From Piscicola geometra (taxonomy: Eukaryota; Annelida; Clitellata; Hirudinida; Piscicolidae), in assembly GCA_943735955.1 (NCBI GenBank), contig OX030965.1, positions 2,839,201-2,903,200 of the forward strand: 64,000 nucleotides of DNA. The letters are read 5' to 3'. How positions within the stretch are numbered: position 1 is the stretch's first letter; each line of letters begins with the position of its first letter. The notes under the pieces are model-generated. The model had not been told where the DNA came from. It was given only the letters and a program-made list of their open reading frames with translations, and ran no database searches. Below are positions 27,050 through 41,000 of this stretch, one piece after another. A program made the position numbers and the translations under genes.

Positions 27050-30000
27050 ATGCTCCTACTACTGCAACTACTTCTTCTGCCGTTGGAGCTGGTAAGTGGT
27101 GGTTGAGGTGGTAGTGGTAGTGGTGATGAGAAAGGTAATGTGGTGGTTGAGGTGGTAGTGGTAGTGGTGATGAGAAAGGTAATGTGGTGGTTGAGGTGGT
27201 AGTGGTAGTGGTGATGAGAAAGGTAATGTGGTGGTTGAGGTGGTAGTGGTAGTGGTGATGAGAAAGGTAATGTGGTGGTTGAGGTGGTAGTGGTAGTGGT
27301 GATGAGAAAGGTAATGTGGTGGTTGAGGTGGTAGTGGTAGTGGTGATGAGAAAGGTAATGTGGTGGTTGAGGTGGTAGTGGTAGTGGTGATGAGAAAGGT
27401 AATGTGGTGGTTGAGGTGGTAGTGGTAGTGGTGATGAGAAGGGTAATGTGGTGGTTGAGGTGGTAGTGGTGGTGGTGATGAGAAGGGTAATGTGGTGGTT
27501 GAGGTGGTAGTGGTGGTGGTGAGGAGAAGGGTAATGTGGTGGTTGAGGTTGTGGTTTTAGTGTTGGTGTTATCAGAGTGCTTGAAGTTGCGGTGGCTTGT
27601 AGTCGTTGTGGTGGACGTGGTGAGAGTGGACTTCAGACTACAAGCGTCCACTCACACCAACCACACAGTTGAGAATACTGAGGCAGCAGCAGCCACCACC
27701 ACGACAGCTGCAGACAACTCCACCAAGGCAAGCACCTCCACTGCAGCCAGTGTCGCTAGCGATCAGCATGTCGATGAACTGGTGAGATGATGATGATGAT
27801 GATGATGGACTGGTGAGATGATGATGATGATGATGATGAACTGGTGAGATGATGATGATGAACTGGTGAGATGATGATGATGATGATGAACTGGTGAGAT
27901 GATGAACTAGTGAGATGATGATGATGATGATCAACTGGTGAGATGATGAACTGGTGAGATGATGATGATGATGATGAACTGGTGAGGTGATGAACTGTGA
28001 GATGATGATGATGATGATGAACTGGTGAGATGATGATGATGAACTGGTGAGATGATGATGATGATGATCAACTGGTGAGATGATCAACTGGTGAGATGAT
28101 GATGATGATGATCAACTGGTGAGATGATGAACTGGTGAGATGATGATGATGATGATCAACTGGTGAGATGATCAACTGGTGAGATGATGAACTGGTGAGA
28201 TGATGATGATGATGATCAACTGGTGAGATGATCAACTGGTGAGATGATGATACTTGCGTGCGCGTCTTCTAATTGTGTTAATCGCCACATGAACATGGTA
28301 TCGTGTACATAATGTCTTTGCACTCAACTACGTGTACACATTACGATTTCTCTTGCACTTTACTAACCCACTGAGAGATTCCCACTCACGTGGCACCACA
28401 AAATGCCCACCCTCCCATCAAGGACTCCACCACACACCACGGGGCAACTTCATCCCAGGGGCGTCCATCAAACCCCTCAGCCCTCGAAACTCTGCTGGGG
28501 GAGGGTGGTGGCGGCAGGGAAGGCGCCAACCTGCAAGCCCTCCTCTCCATCAACCCTTCCATGGATGTGGATGACACCATGGTTCAACTGGCGATCGCTC
28601 TGTCGCTGCAGGACCAGAACCAAGATGGTGGCGAAGAAGCCGCTGCTGCTGCTGCTGGTGGTGGTGGTGGTGGTGGTGGTCAACAGGTGGGTGTCTATCC
28701 AGTCAGCTTCGTCTGTCTATCTATCCATTCATCCACTTTCTAACCATCCATCCATCTTCTAAACATTTGTCCATCTAGCGACTCAAAAGACCACCCAATA
28801 CCCCTTCACCCACCCACCCACTCTCCCATCCACCCACACTTTCATCCACCCACCCTCCCATCCACCCACCCTCCCATCCACCCACCCTCCCATCCACCCA
28901 CCCTCCCATCCACCCACCCACTCACCCACCCACCCTCCCATCCACCCAACCTCCAACTCACCCATTCTCCCATCCACCCACACTTTCATCCACCCACCCT
29001 CCCATCCACCCACCCACCCACCCGCCCATCTCACAACAACAGGAAGCAGCAGGAGAACACCTGTCAGACACCACAGTCTCAGACAACAATGACGACGACG
29101 ATGACGACGACGACGATGATGATGACGATGATGACGATGATGGTGGTGACGTAGCAGTGGCAGACGAGAGTGCACAGCCGCTCATGTACTCACCCATGCA
29201 CGCCAAGAGCAGCCTCTCGGCCGAGGCGTCCGACGATACTAGTGATAGTAATCCTGGATCTATTTCCGGTTGGTGCTTGCTTGCTTGTGGCGGTGGTGGT
29301 GGTAGTTGTTGTTGGGGTTGGTGTTGTGGTTGTTGGTGGTTTAGGTGGGTTTTGTGGTGTTGGATTGTTTGTGATTGTTGGTGGTTTAGGTGGGTTTTGT
29401 GGTGGTTGGTGGTGTTGGATTGTTTGTGATTGTTGGTGGTTTAGGTGGGTTTTGTGGTGGTTGGTGGTGTTGGATTGTTTGTAGTCGTTGGTGGTGTTGG
29501 ATTGTTTGTGGTTGTTGGTGGTGTTGGTGTTGCGTTGTGTTGGTGTTGTGTTGTGTTGGTGTTGTGTTTCAAGTGGTTTTGTGTTTCAAGTGGTTTTGTG
29601 TTTGTTGTGGTTGTTGTGCTGGTTGTTGTGCTGGTTGTTGTTGTAGTTAATGTGGCTTGTCTTTGTGGTGTTTGTTGGTTGTGATAGCCGTGTTGTGTTG
29701 TGCTGTGGTGGTATTTTAGTATATAATGCCTTCTATTCTATGATAATGACAATCATCATTATCATCGCCACCATCAACCCTTTCAAAGTGAGCGGCAGGA
29801 GTAGTACCACAGATCTGGGTCAGTTGAGTGGCCAAAAGGAGGTCAAGACAGAGAAAAAGAAAGACGGACATAAGAAGAGTGCTGATGACGCAGCCAAGGA
29901 AGAGAGAGCTGATGATAATGATCCTGATAATGAGGATGATAAAGATGCTGATGCCGATGGTGATGATAATGATGGGGATGATGATGACGAAGATGCTCAG

Positions 30001-31955
30001 TTGAGGCTGCTCAGAGTGAAGATGCTGGAAGCTTTGATCGAGTGAGTGCCACTAAGAATCCATGCCACCATCATTCTCATTAACATAATCACCACCATCA
30101 TCATCATCATCACCGTCATCATCATCATCACCACTATCATCATCATCACAACCATTACCACAACCACCACAGGTACCTGCCAGACCTGAGCAGCAAGACG
30201 ACACCAAGCGGCGTCTTGGCCTACCTGCAGCTGGTTGCCGGACTGACGATCAGCGTCAACGTCTGGAAGCATGGGGACGTTCTGAGGACACTGCTGCAGG
30301 GGCTGCTCGCGCTGTTGGGACTGCACCCATTGCAGCCAGATGTGGTCGCTAAACTGAGGCAGCTGTCGAATGATGAAATTGCGAATACTACCCTCATGAA
30401 TCGGTTGGTTGGTTGGATGGGTGGTTGGTTGGTTGGTTGGCTGGTTGGTCGGTTGGTTGGTTGGTCGGTTGGTTGGGTGGTTGGTTGGTTGGTCGGTTGG
30501 TTGGTTGTTTGGTTGGTTGGTCGGTTGGTTGGTTGGTTGGTTGGTTGAGTGGTCAGTTGGTCGGTTGGTTGGTTGGTTGGTTGGTTGGTTGGTTGGTTGG
30601 TTGGTTGGTTGGTTGGTTGGTTGGTTGGTTGGCTGGTTGGTTGGGGAATTTGGAAGAGGAGGGGGGGTTGTGGTCTAATAGGGGTGTTTATGAAAGGGAT
30701 TGTTTAAAATTATCAGGTTGTTGAGGTGTTGTTTGTCTCCCATTTGCGTACACGCACACTACAACAAACACACGCACACCACAACAAACAAACACACGAA
30801 CGAACAGATCAACAGCGTGGGTGGTTCAACTACTCGCCTGCTCGACCATCATGGTCTTCCTCTCGCTCAAGACGATGGCGTGGATGTTCCGGCCCTCCTC
30901 GTACGGCCTGGAGGGGGAGGCGCCCGCCGAAGAGGCGCTCCAGAGGGCCAAGCAGCGACACGAACGCTACGCCGAAGACATCCAGGAGTTCACGTGTGAG
31001 TTCCTGGCCGATAAGCACCTGCTCGAGTACTGCCTGCACCACCTGCATGCCCTCCTCCACTCCAAACACCCCCTCTCCGACCCCTTCCTCGACTTCCTTG
31101 CCGCTGATGTGGTTCGTGGGGGGAGTTATGGAGGTGGTTCTGGATGGTGATTGGGTGAGGTTTCATTATCATTAACTGTTGTTTTCATTTGTTTTATTAC
31201 ATTATTGTTATATTCATTATTTTTATATATGTATTATTTCATTATTAATTCTCTTTTTGGATTTTTTATAATTATTATAAGGTTATTGGGTGCTAGGACA
31301 AAATGTCACGGGACAAAATGGCACGGACAAAATGTCACGAGGACAAAATGGCACGGACGAAATGTCACGAGGACAAAATGTCACGGGACAAAATGGCACG
31401 GACAAAATGTCACGGACAAAATGTCACGGACAAAATGTCACGGACAAAATGTCACGGACAAAATGTCACGGACAAAATGTCACGGACAAAATGTCACAGG
31501 ACAAAATGTCACGGTCAAAATGTCACGGACAAAATTGCACGGACAAAATGGCACGGACATAATGTTATGAGTATCGGCAAATGAATTGCACTATAACAAT
31601 TATATTTAATTGTAATGCTTTTTCTTTTCAATATTTTCAATCGCTATCGTTATTTGCGCATAGATTCGATTCCCAAAATCTTAAAGGCACCATGCCTTTA
31701 GTTTTAAAAATGATAAAAACAATCACTTTATACTGGTATTGGCAAGAATAATGAAGACACCACACACAAGTGCCAATCACATGGCTCCAAACCACTAATT
31801 GAAAACACATTGACTTTGAATAACTATAAAAATAAACACACTTTATTGAAAACACAATAAAGTACAATTAAAAATACAATTTATTGTTTTTAATAATATT
31901 TTTATATATTTTAATTAATAATTTATTTTTATTAATCTAATTAAAAATATATATA

Positions 31956-32000
<45 letters not shown>

Positions 32001-32011
32001 GACTACTACTC

Positions 32012-32074
<63 letters not shown>

Positions 32075-35000
32075 TTACTACTACTACTACAACTAACAAT
32101 ACTCATGACATTTTGTCCGTGCCATTTTTTCCGTGACATTTTGTCCGTGCCATTTTGTCCGTGCCATTTTGTCCGTGACATTTTGTCCGTGACATTTTGT
32201 CCGTGCCATTTTGTCCCGTGACATTTTGTCCTCGTGACATTTTGTCCGTGACAATTTGTCCCGTGACATTTTGTCCGGCTACGGGTTATTGATATCATTC
32301 GTTCCACCCAAGCGATCTACACACACACCACACCACAAGAACAACAACACACCTTGGCAGATGGAGACGGGTCCTCAGCTGGGTCAAGTGCTCAAACTGA
32401 AACAGAACTCCAACCCACCCGACCTGAAGCCCTTCTTCTTCTACCCCGCCTCGAACGACCTCTACAACAACGTGCACTTCTTCCTCGTCGAGTCGCTCAT
32501 GAGGCTGCCGATGCACCTCAAGTGGTCGCTGGGCAGTTCGTTCTCCTTCTCGGAGCAGTGGGTGCCTCTGCTGGCCGAGCTGATGGCGAAGCACCAGTCA
32601 CCCGAGATCAAGCGCAAGATGCGCAGGGTGATGCTGACGATGTGCGGTTCGAAAGAGAACTACCGCCTCTCTCGGGACCTCTACTACCTGGCCAACCGCA
32701 TCGACAGCGTCAAGGCCATCTGCGAGGACAAGGGCTTTTGTGTCTCCTCCCTGGAGAACCTCGAGAGCCACCCAGTCCACCTGAACCTGCCCTACGACCT
32801 CCTCATCAGCGTCGTTGAGCACCTCAAAGTGTGCATCGAGGTCGCCACCCAACGCACCGGCAACTGGCAGAAGTTCTGCGAACGCACGCCCAGTGTGGTG
32901 TCTTTCTTGATGGCAGCGTCCATCTGCTTCGATGCCTCTGTCTCGCCCATGCTGCTGCAACTGCTGCAACACGTCATCAAACCCCCCTCCGAACACCCCA
33001 TCAAGGCGGCTGCCACTTCCGACCAGAAGGCCACCAGCAAGACGCCGTCGTCGCCTGCAAAGAGCCACTCCAAGAGGCACTCTGGCAAGGCAATCAAGCC
33101 CCACGACATGTGTATGTTCACTCTCTCTTGTTCTGCATTGGCACTGCTTCTGCTAGCATAACCACCACGTCATTGCATTCGCCACATTTCCATCACCACT
33201 ACATCGCTCAACACACCATCATCACTTCATTCTTGCACACACCACCACTACCACCACCACTACATCGCTATGCACACCACCACCGCCACTACCACTACAT
33301 CGCTATGCACACCACCACCGCCACAACAGCAGACGCGGAGAGTTCGCAGGCGACAGACGAGGGCCACAACAGCCACTCCCTGGTCCAGAAGCTGTTCGCG
33401 CCCATCAACTCTGCCCTCCTCAAGAGGTCTGCGTCTTTCAAAGCATTCAAGCCCACACAGTTGCACCTTCTTCTATTGTTTTGTATCATATCCAATTGTA
33501 TGGGCATCTTTTTAAAGGCTTGCAACTCACAGTTGTGCCTTCTTCTATTGTATGAAGCTTAATTATATTGGTAAAAGAGTTTTCAATGGACAAGATGCTT
33601 CTATGCTGAAGCTATGTACTTAGCAAATAGCAAAGTTTGCGGCAATTTCTCCAAGCGGGTATGTGGTGCGCATTAGATTTTCGTACTTTGGTTCCTTCTG
33701 ACTTTAATCGGAGTTGTGGCTTGCATGAAAACGATGGTTTGCGTTGTCTCATGAGTGTCTCATGGTGTTCGCACAAACCAGGTTCGTCGTGTGCTTCCTG
33801 CTCGAGTGCAACCAGACCTCCACCAGGTGGATGGTCCACACCCTCCTCTACAACATCTACCAGTGAGTTCTTGTTGTTTTTTGTTTTTCTATTTTGTAAT
33901 CCTTTTTTGTTGTTGCTTTTGCAGTTGTTATTGTTGTGGCTGTTGGAGTTTAAGACAATAATTAAAGGTTGCATCGCAGAAAAGATGCTCTCCTCACCAC
34001 TCAACCGTCGAATCCACAGGTTCTCGAGCGTCGAGCAGAAGGAGCGGCTGATCGACCTGGTGTGGCAGGTGTGGCCTGACCTCCACCTCTACGGCTCCAG
34101 GTCGGCGCAGTTCGTTGACCTGCTCGGCTACTTCACCATCAAGCTGACGCACGTCTCCGAGGCGAAGCTGAAGACGTACGTCGAGCGGGCGATTTGTCTG
34201 ATGCGCGCTGAGAACAAGGTGCTTTCGAACCACCCGAACGCCAACGTGTACAACGCGCTTGAGGGCCTGGTCGACTTCGGAGGCTACTACCTGGAACGGG
34301 ACCCCTGTCTCGTGTGCAACAACCCCGAGGAGCCCTTCAGCAACTTCAAACTCTCCACCGTCAAGGTCGACTCCAAGTTCACGACCAGTTCGCAGATCGT
34401 CAAGCTCGTCTGCTCGCACACCATCTCCAAGTTCACACTCAAGGTGAACGACCTGAAGAAGTCGAAGATGGTCAAGACGCTGGTCGTCTACTACAACAAC
34501 AAGCAGGTGCAGGCCATCCTCGAACTCAAGAACAAACCCTCACTCTGGCATCGAGCCAAGAAGGTCACCTTGAGTCAAGGTCAAACCGAGGTGAAGGTCG
34601 AGTTTGCGCTTCCGATTGTGGCTTGCAACTTGATGATCGAGTTCGCCGAGTTCTACGACAACGTGCAGTCGACGAGCGAGACGCTGCAGTGTCCGCGCTG
34701 CTCGGCGTCGGTGCCTGCAGTGCCTGGCGTGTGCAGCAACTGCGGCGAGAACGTCTTCCAGTGCCACAAGTGCCGCGCCATCAACTACGACGAGAAGGAC
34801 CCCTTTCTGTGCAACACGTGCGGCTACTGCAAGTACGCCAAGTTCGACTTTGTGATGACGGCGAAGCAGTGCTGCACCGTCGAGGCGATCGAGAACGAGG
34901 AGGACCGCAGGAAGGCCGTCTCGATGATCAACTCGCACCTGGAGAGTGCCGACGTGCTCTACAAGCAGGTGCAGTGTCTCAAGACGCTCTTCGACAAACT

Positions 35001-38000
35001 GCTTGTCAAAATGTCCGACCACCAGACCACTTCCTTCCGCTCCGAAGCCACTCCAGCAGCAGCCACTACTTCTACTTCGCAGACTAACAGCGTCTCGGTG
35101 AACAAGTCGCTGCAGCAGCTGGCGATGAAGTACTGCAACGACTGCAGACAGGCCTTCGAGGCACTGAGCGCCATCATCCAGAAGGTGTTGGCCTACCGCA
35201 AGGAGTTGGTCGAGTACGACAACCAGCAGCAGAAGCTCGCCTTCTTCTCGACGCCCATGTCGGCCTCCCTTTCGAGCGCCAGCGTGCCAGCCCTGCAAGC
35301 CTCCAGCAGTGCACATGAGACGAAGACTGTCGTCTCGCGGGAGAGACGCTCTCAGCACCAGTGCTACGGCTGTGCCATCGCCACTGTCGAGCAGTGCATC
35401 ACCCTGCTGCGCGCCATGAGCACCAACGCGCAGTTGAAGGACTTCCTCTGTGGACAGGGTCTCATCAAGGAACTCTTCAACTACAACCTGAGGAGGGGAT
35501 CGGCTGTCATTCGCTCAGAAGCGCGCCATCTGCTCTGTCTCATGTCCACCAACCACGCGCAGTCGACCACCGACCTGCTCTTCCTGCTGCAGTCGAGCGT
35601 CGAGGCGTGCATGCAGAAGCACTTCCTGCTGCCTGACTTCTCTGCCGCAGTACGCCACGAGATGCTTCTGCTGTCGCACCTGCTCAAGATCGACGACAGC
35701 CTCTGGGAGGAGCGGTTGCGCTGCATCATGCGCCTCTTCCGCACCAGCACCAAGTACGACTCGCCGTCGGTGCAGGAGTCGGTCTCGCTGCCCTGTCTTT
35801 GCATCCTGCAGGAACTCACCAAGCCGCCGTCGCCTCCACTCGCCTCCAAGACGCCCTCTACTCCAGCGAGCAAGCTGCACAAGAAGAACAGAGTGCCCGA
35901 GACGACCCAGACGACTGCGCCACTGCTGCTGCAGCCGCCAGTGCAGCTGAGCAGCGACTTCAAGGCGTGGATGCAGAAGGACAAGGAGGCATCCTTTGAG
36001 GCGTGGCTCAAGCGGCTGCCTGTCTCGCGCGTGCAGTCGTCGTCGGCAGGTGGGGCCGTGGCGAGTGGTCAACAGAAGAAGAAGAAGGAGATGATGGGCA
36101 GGGTGGAGGTGCACGCCAGGATGCTCATGGAAAAGTACTTCCAGAAGTGGCGCTTCAAGGCCAAGCTCTGTACGTCTGCTCTTCTCTTTTTCATAATTAC
36201 TTTCACTCAAGAACCAAAAGAATATCGATAGTTTCTATTTTAACAATATTATAAATGAATAAACAAATAAATAGTATTATAAAATGGACTCAGAAGCAGC
36301 AGTGAGGCAGTACCACAACACAACAAAACACAACCACATCACAACACACCACACCACAACACACCACACCACAACACCACAACATCACAACACATCACAA
36401 CGCAAAACCACCACATCACAACACACCACAACACATCACAACACAACACCACCACATCACAACACAACACAACACCACCACATCACAACACATCACAACA
36501 CAACACCACCACATCACAACACATCACAACACAACCACATCACAACACACCACAACACATCACAACACAACACAACCACATCACAACATCACAACACACC
36601 ACAACACAACACCACCACATCATAACACAACACATCACAACACAACACCACCACATCACAACACACCACAACACAAAACCACCGCATCACAACACACCAC
36701 AACACAACACCACCACATCACAACACACCACAACACCACCACACCACAACACAACACACCACCACATCACAACACACCACACCACAACACATCACAACAC
36801 ACCTCAACACCACACAACACCACACAACACATCACAACACACTTCAACACAACACAACACACCTCAAAACCACACAACACACCTCAACACCACACAACAC
36901 CACAACACACTTCAACACCACACAACACACCTCAACACCACACAACACCACACAACACACCTCAACACCACACAACACCACACACCACCATGCAGGGAAC
37001 TGCAAGTTGAGCGACGTGCGCTTCTCGGAGGGCAGCTGGATGAGCAGGGCGCTCTTCTCGCCCACGTCGGCCAACATCCGAGCCACTCAGTGCGGCATCA
37101 TCGAGGAGTACTGCAAGGTGCCCGGTCGCAAGCAGGCCATCGTCGACATGCTCACCAGGTGCCGTCCTATGTACTGTGCAGTCTATCGTGTTAAGTTCGT
37201 GTTAGTCAAAAAGTTAATAAGTTAATAAGTTAGTTAATAAGTTAAAGTTATTCAGTTTCTTTGATTTTAATGTTTGTTTTTCTACACATTTAGATATTGT
37301 TGTTATTATTGTTGTTTTTCTTTCCGTAATTGCTGTTGTTTCCCATTTATAATCGACAACAACAAACCCACCACAGCTGCCTGGGCGAGGTGAGCGCCAA
37401 CGGGGACGCCTCGAGTGAATTCCTCTCGCTCTACAAGAAACTCATCTCAGGCGAGCACTGGCGCTTCTACCTCGCCCTCAAAGGAGTCCTCCTCCGCATC
37501 TCACTCCTCATCAAGGAGGAGATTCAGCACCTGCAACGTCTCGAGGCGCTCTCGCTTTCGTCCGATCTCTCTCAAGGTGGGGGCAGGAAGAGTTGAAGGG
37601 TGAGGGATTTGTTTGGGATTTGTTATGGACCGTCCACCGTCGACACACCCACTTCTTATCCATCCATACACTGCCCTCTTACCCATCAATTCATCCACCA
37701 ACCCACTCATCCATCTAATCACTTATTTTTTCTTCATCCACCTTCTCTGAGAGTCTCACCAACCCACCCATCCATCCACCCACCCATCCATCCACCCACC
37801 CATCCATCCACCCACCCATCCATCCACCCACCCATCCATCCACCCACCCACCCACCCATCCACCCACTCACTCACTCACCCATCCACCCACCCACCCACT
37901 CATCAGGCTACACGCTGAACGCGCTGACCGACTTGTTGGCGGATTTCCTGGAAGACGATCGCATCAGACACCACTACAAGAGCAAGCTGGTCGGCTCGGT

Positions 38001-41000
38001 GCTCGACGGCTACCTCAGTCTCAAGAAGTTGGTCGTGCAACGTACCAAGCTGATCGACGAGACGCAAGATAAGCTCCTCAAACTGCTGGAAGAGATGACC
38101 ACAGGTGGCTGGGTGGCTGGGTGGGTGGTCGTGTGTGGTTGCTGCTGCTGGTGATGATTTTGGGAGTTTGGAAAGGGATTTTAATGGGGGTGGTATTTTG
38201 AGCTATCCGTGTATGTCTGACCACATTCTATTCTTTCATTCATCCATCCAAGCATCTATCCATCCATTAATTCACATATCCAACCATGTATTCAAGCACG
38301 CATCCACCCATGCATCCATCCACCCAACCACACGTACATCCACCCACCCACCCATGCATCCACCAACCCAAGCCACACTCAAACTCCCGTACAGGCACGG
38401 AACTCGAGACGCGGCAATTCATGGCGGTGTGCGTCGAGACGGTGAACAAGTACCCCCTGAGCGACCACATCTCGCCCGTCTTCATCTTCGAACGCCTCTG
38501 CAACATCATCTACCCCAAGAACAACGACGCCAACGACTTCCAACTGTCGCTCGAGAAGGACCCTCAACAGGAGGACTTCCTGCAGGGACGCATGCTCGGA
38601 AACCCCTACGCCTCCACCGAGCCAGGCCTCGGACCCCTGATGAGGGACGTCAAGAACAAGATCTGCCAAGGTGTGTGTATGGGGGGGGGGTTATGTGGGA
38701 GTTTATGTGGGGTGGGTGGGTTTTTCGAATGTCGTGGGTGCCCTGGCTATCATTCGATGAAGGCAAAAAAATACTTTTTATTTTAACATTTCAAGTTTTA
38801 GTATGAGAATGCCCACAAGCACAACAAGCACCACCTGACAGACTGCGACTTGGTGGCGCTCTTGGAGGACGACACGGGCATGGAGCTGCTGGTGAACAAC
38901 AAGATCATCAGCCTCGACCTCGGCGTCAAGGACGTCTACAGACACGTCTGGCTGGCGGAGCACAGCGAGAGCGAGTCGATGAGGATCGTGTACCGCATGA
39001 GAGGTCTCCTGGGCGACGCCACCGAGGACATGGTGAACAGTCTCGAGACGAGGAAGGACTCTGACGTCGACTGCGAGGAGGTCTACCGCATGGCGTCGGT
39101 GATGGCAGAGTGCGACGGCCTGAAGGTGATGCTCGACCGTCTGGCCATGATCCGCAACCTGGTGACCGGCAAGCAGCTGATGGTGGTGCTGCTGAAGCTT
39201 TTCACGTACTGCCTCAAGCTGAAGGCGAACAAGCAACAGCTGCTGCAGGTCGACATGCAGTGCATCACCAAGATGCTCGGCGCCCTGAACCTCGCCTTGC
39301 TGGCAGAGCAGGAGAACTCCGTCTCGACGAAGGGACAGACGCTGACTGAACAGTTGCTGCAGATCATGGAGGTGATCCTGCTCGAAGCGAGCACGCACCA
39401 CCCACCCGACGTCTACAAGCAGTTTTCTAAGTGCTGCGGCGACAAGGAGCAGCTGATGATGCTGCTCGACCGCATCAACAGCCCCTTCGTGCGCTCGAAC
39501 CCGAGTGTGCTGCAGGCGCTGATGCGTCTCATCCCCTTCCTGGCGTACGGAGACGACGACAAGATGATGGCGCTCATCAACCACTTCAGACCCTACCTCC
39601 ACTTCGAGCGGTCTGCTCCTCTTCCTGCTCTTCTTCTCTCGTGTTGTTGTATCGGTATTGTCTTGTATTAGATGTTGTATCGGTATTGTGTTGTATTAGA
39701 TGTTGTATCGGTATTGTGTTGTATTAGATGTTGTATTGTATTGTGTTAGATATTGTATTGGTATTGTATTGTGTTAGATGTTTTATTGTATTGTATTGTA
39801 TTAGATGTTGTATCGGTATTGTGTTGTATTAGATGTTGTATCGGTATTGTGTTGTATTAGATGTTGTATTGTATTGTATTAGATGTTGTATTAGTATTGT
39901 ATTGTATTAGATATTTTATTGGTATTGTATTGTTTTCGAATTGTATCAAACGACTCTACCTACTCACACCAAACCACCACCAAACCACAACTACCAAACC
40001 AACACCAAACCCACCACTCAAACCATCCCCCACCAAACCCCAACCCACAAATTCACCCCACAAGCCACCAAAACCACCACCCACCAAAACCACAACCCAC
40101 CAAAACCACCACCCACCAAAACTACCACCCACCAAAACCACCACCCACCAAAACCACCACCCACCAAAACCACCACCCACCAAAACCACAACCCAACAAA
40201 ACCACCACCCACCAAAACCACAACCCACCAAAACCACCACCCACCAAAACCACAACCCACCAAAACCACCACCCACCAAAACCACCACCCACCAAAACCA
40301 CCACCCACCAAACCCACCACCCACCAAAACCACCACCCACCAAAACCACAACCCAACAAAACCACAACCCAACAAAACCACCACCCACCAAAACCACAAC
40401 CCACCAAAACCACCACCCACCAAAACCACCACCCACCAAAACCACCACCACCCACCAAACCCACAACCCACCAAACCCACCACCCACCAAACCCACCACC
40501 ACCCACCAAAACCACCACCCACCAAAACCACCACCCACCAAAACCACCACCCACCAAAACCACCACCACCCACCAAACCCACAACCCACCAAACCCACCA
40601 CAACCCACCAAAACCACCACCACCCACCAAAACCACCACCCACCAAAACCACCACCCACCAAAACCACCACCACCCACCAAACCCACCACCACCCACCAA
40701 AACCACCACCACCCACCAAACCCACCACCACCCACCAAAACCACCACCACCCACCAAAACCACCACCACCCACCAAAACCACAGTTACGACAGCGAGCAC
40801 ACGGAGGACGAGCAGATCCACCTCGACTGCTTCTGCTCCATCACGCAGGGCATCGAGAACAACGCCAACGGCAGACGCCTCAAGGACCTGATGTCCTCGC
40901 ATTCGTCCTTCGTCGAGGATTGCCTCGCCCACATCCTCAAAAACTCGCCCACAACCACCCCTGGCTCGTCCATGTATGTGGGGAGGTTTTGGGGGGGGGG

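Noticed and set aside
27631..27781. Alternative acceptor at 27636 for UBR4 exon 19 (Pro/Gln-rich reading)
   Set aside because: That frame meets a stop just past the exon 19 end region and does not fit the phase of the next exon; the acceptor at 27644 keeps the frame to exon 20.
31289..31584. Short open frames ([14 protein letters not shown] repeats)
   Set aside because: They are the tandem arm of the foldback element, not protein coding.
36284..36625. His/Thr-rich open frame in CACAACA repeats
   Set aside because: Simple repeat inside UBR4 intron 28.
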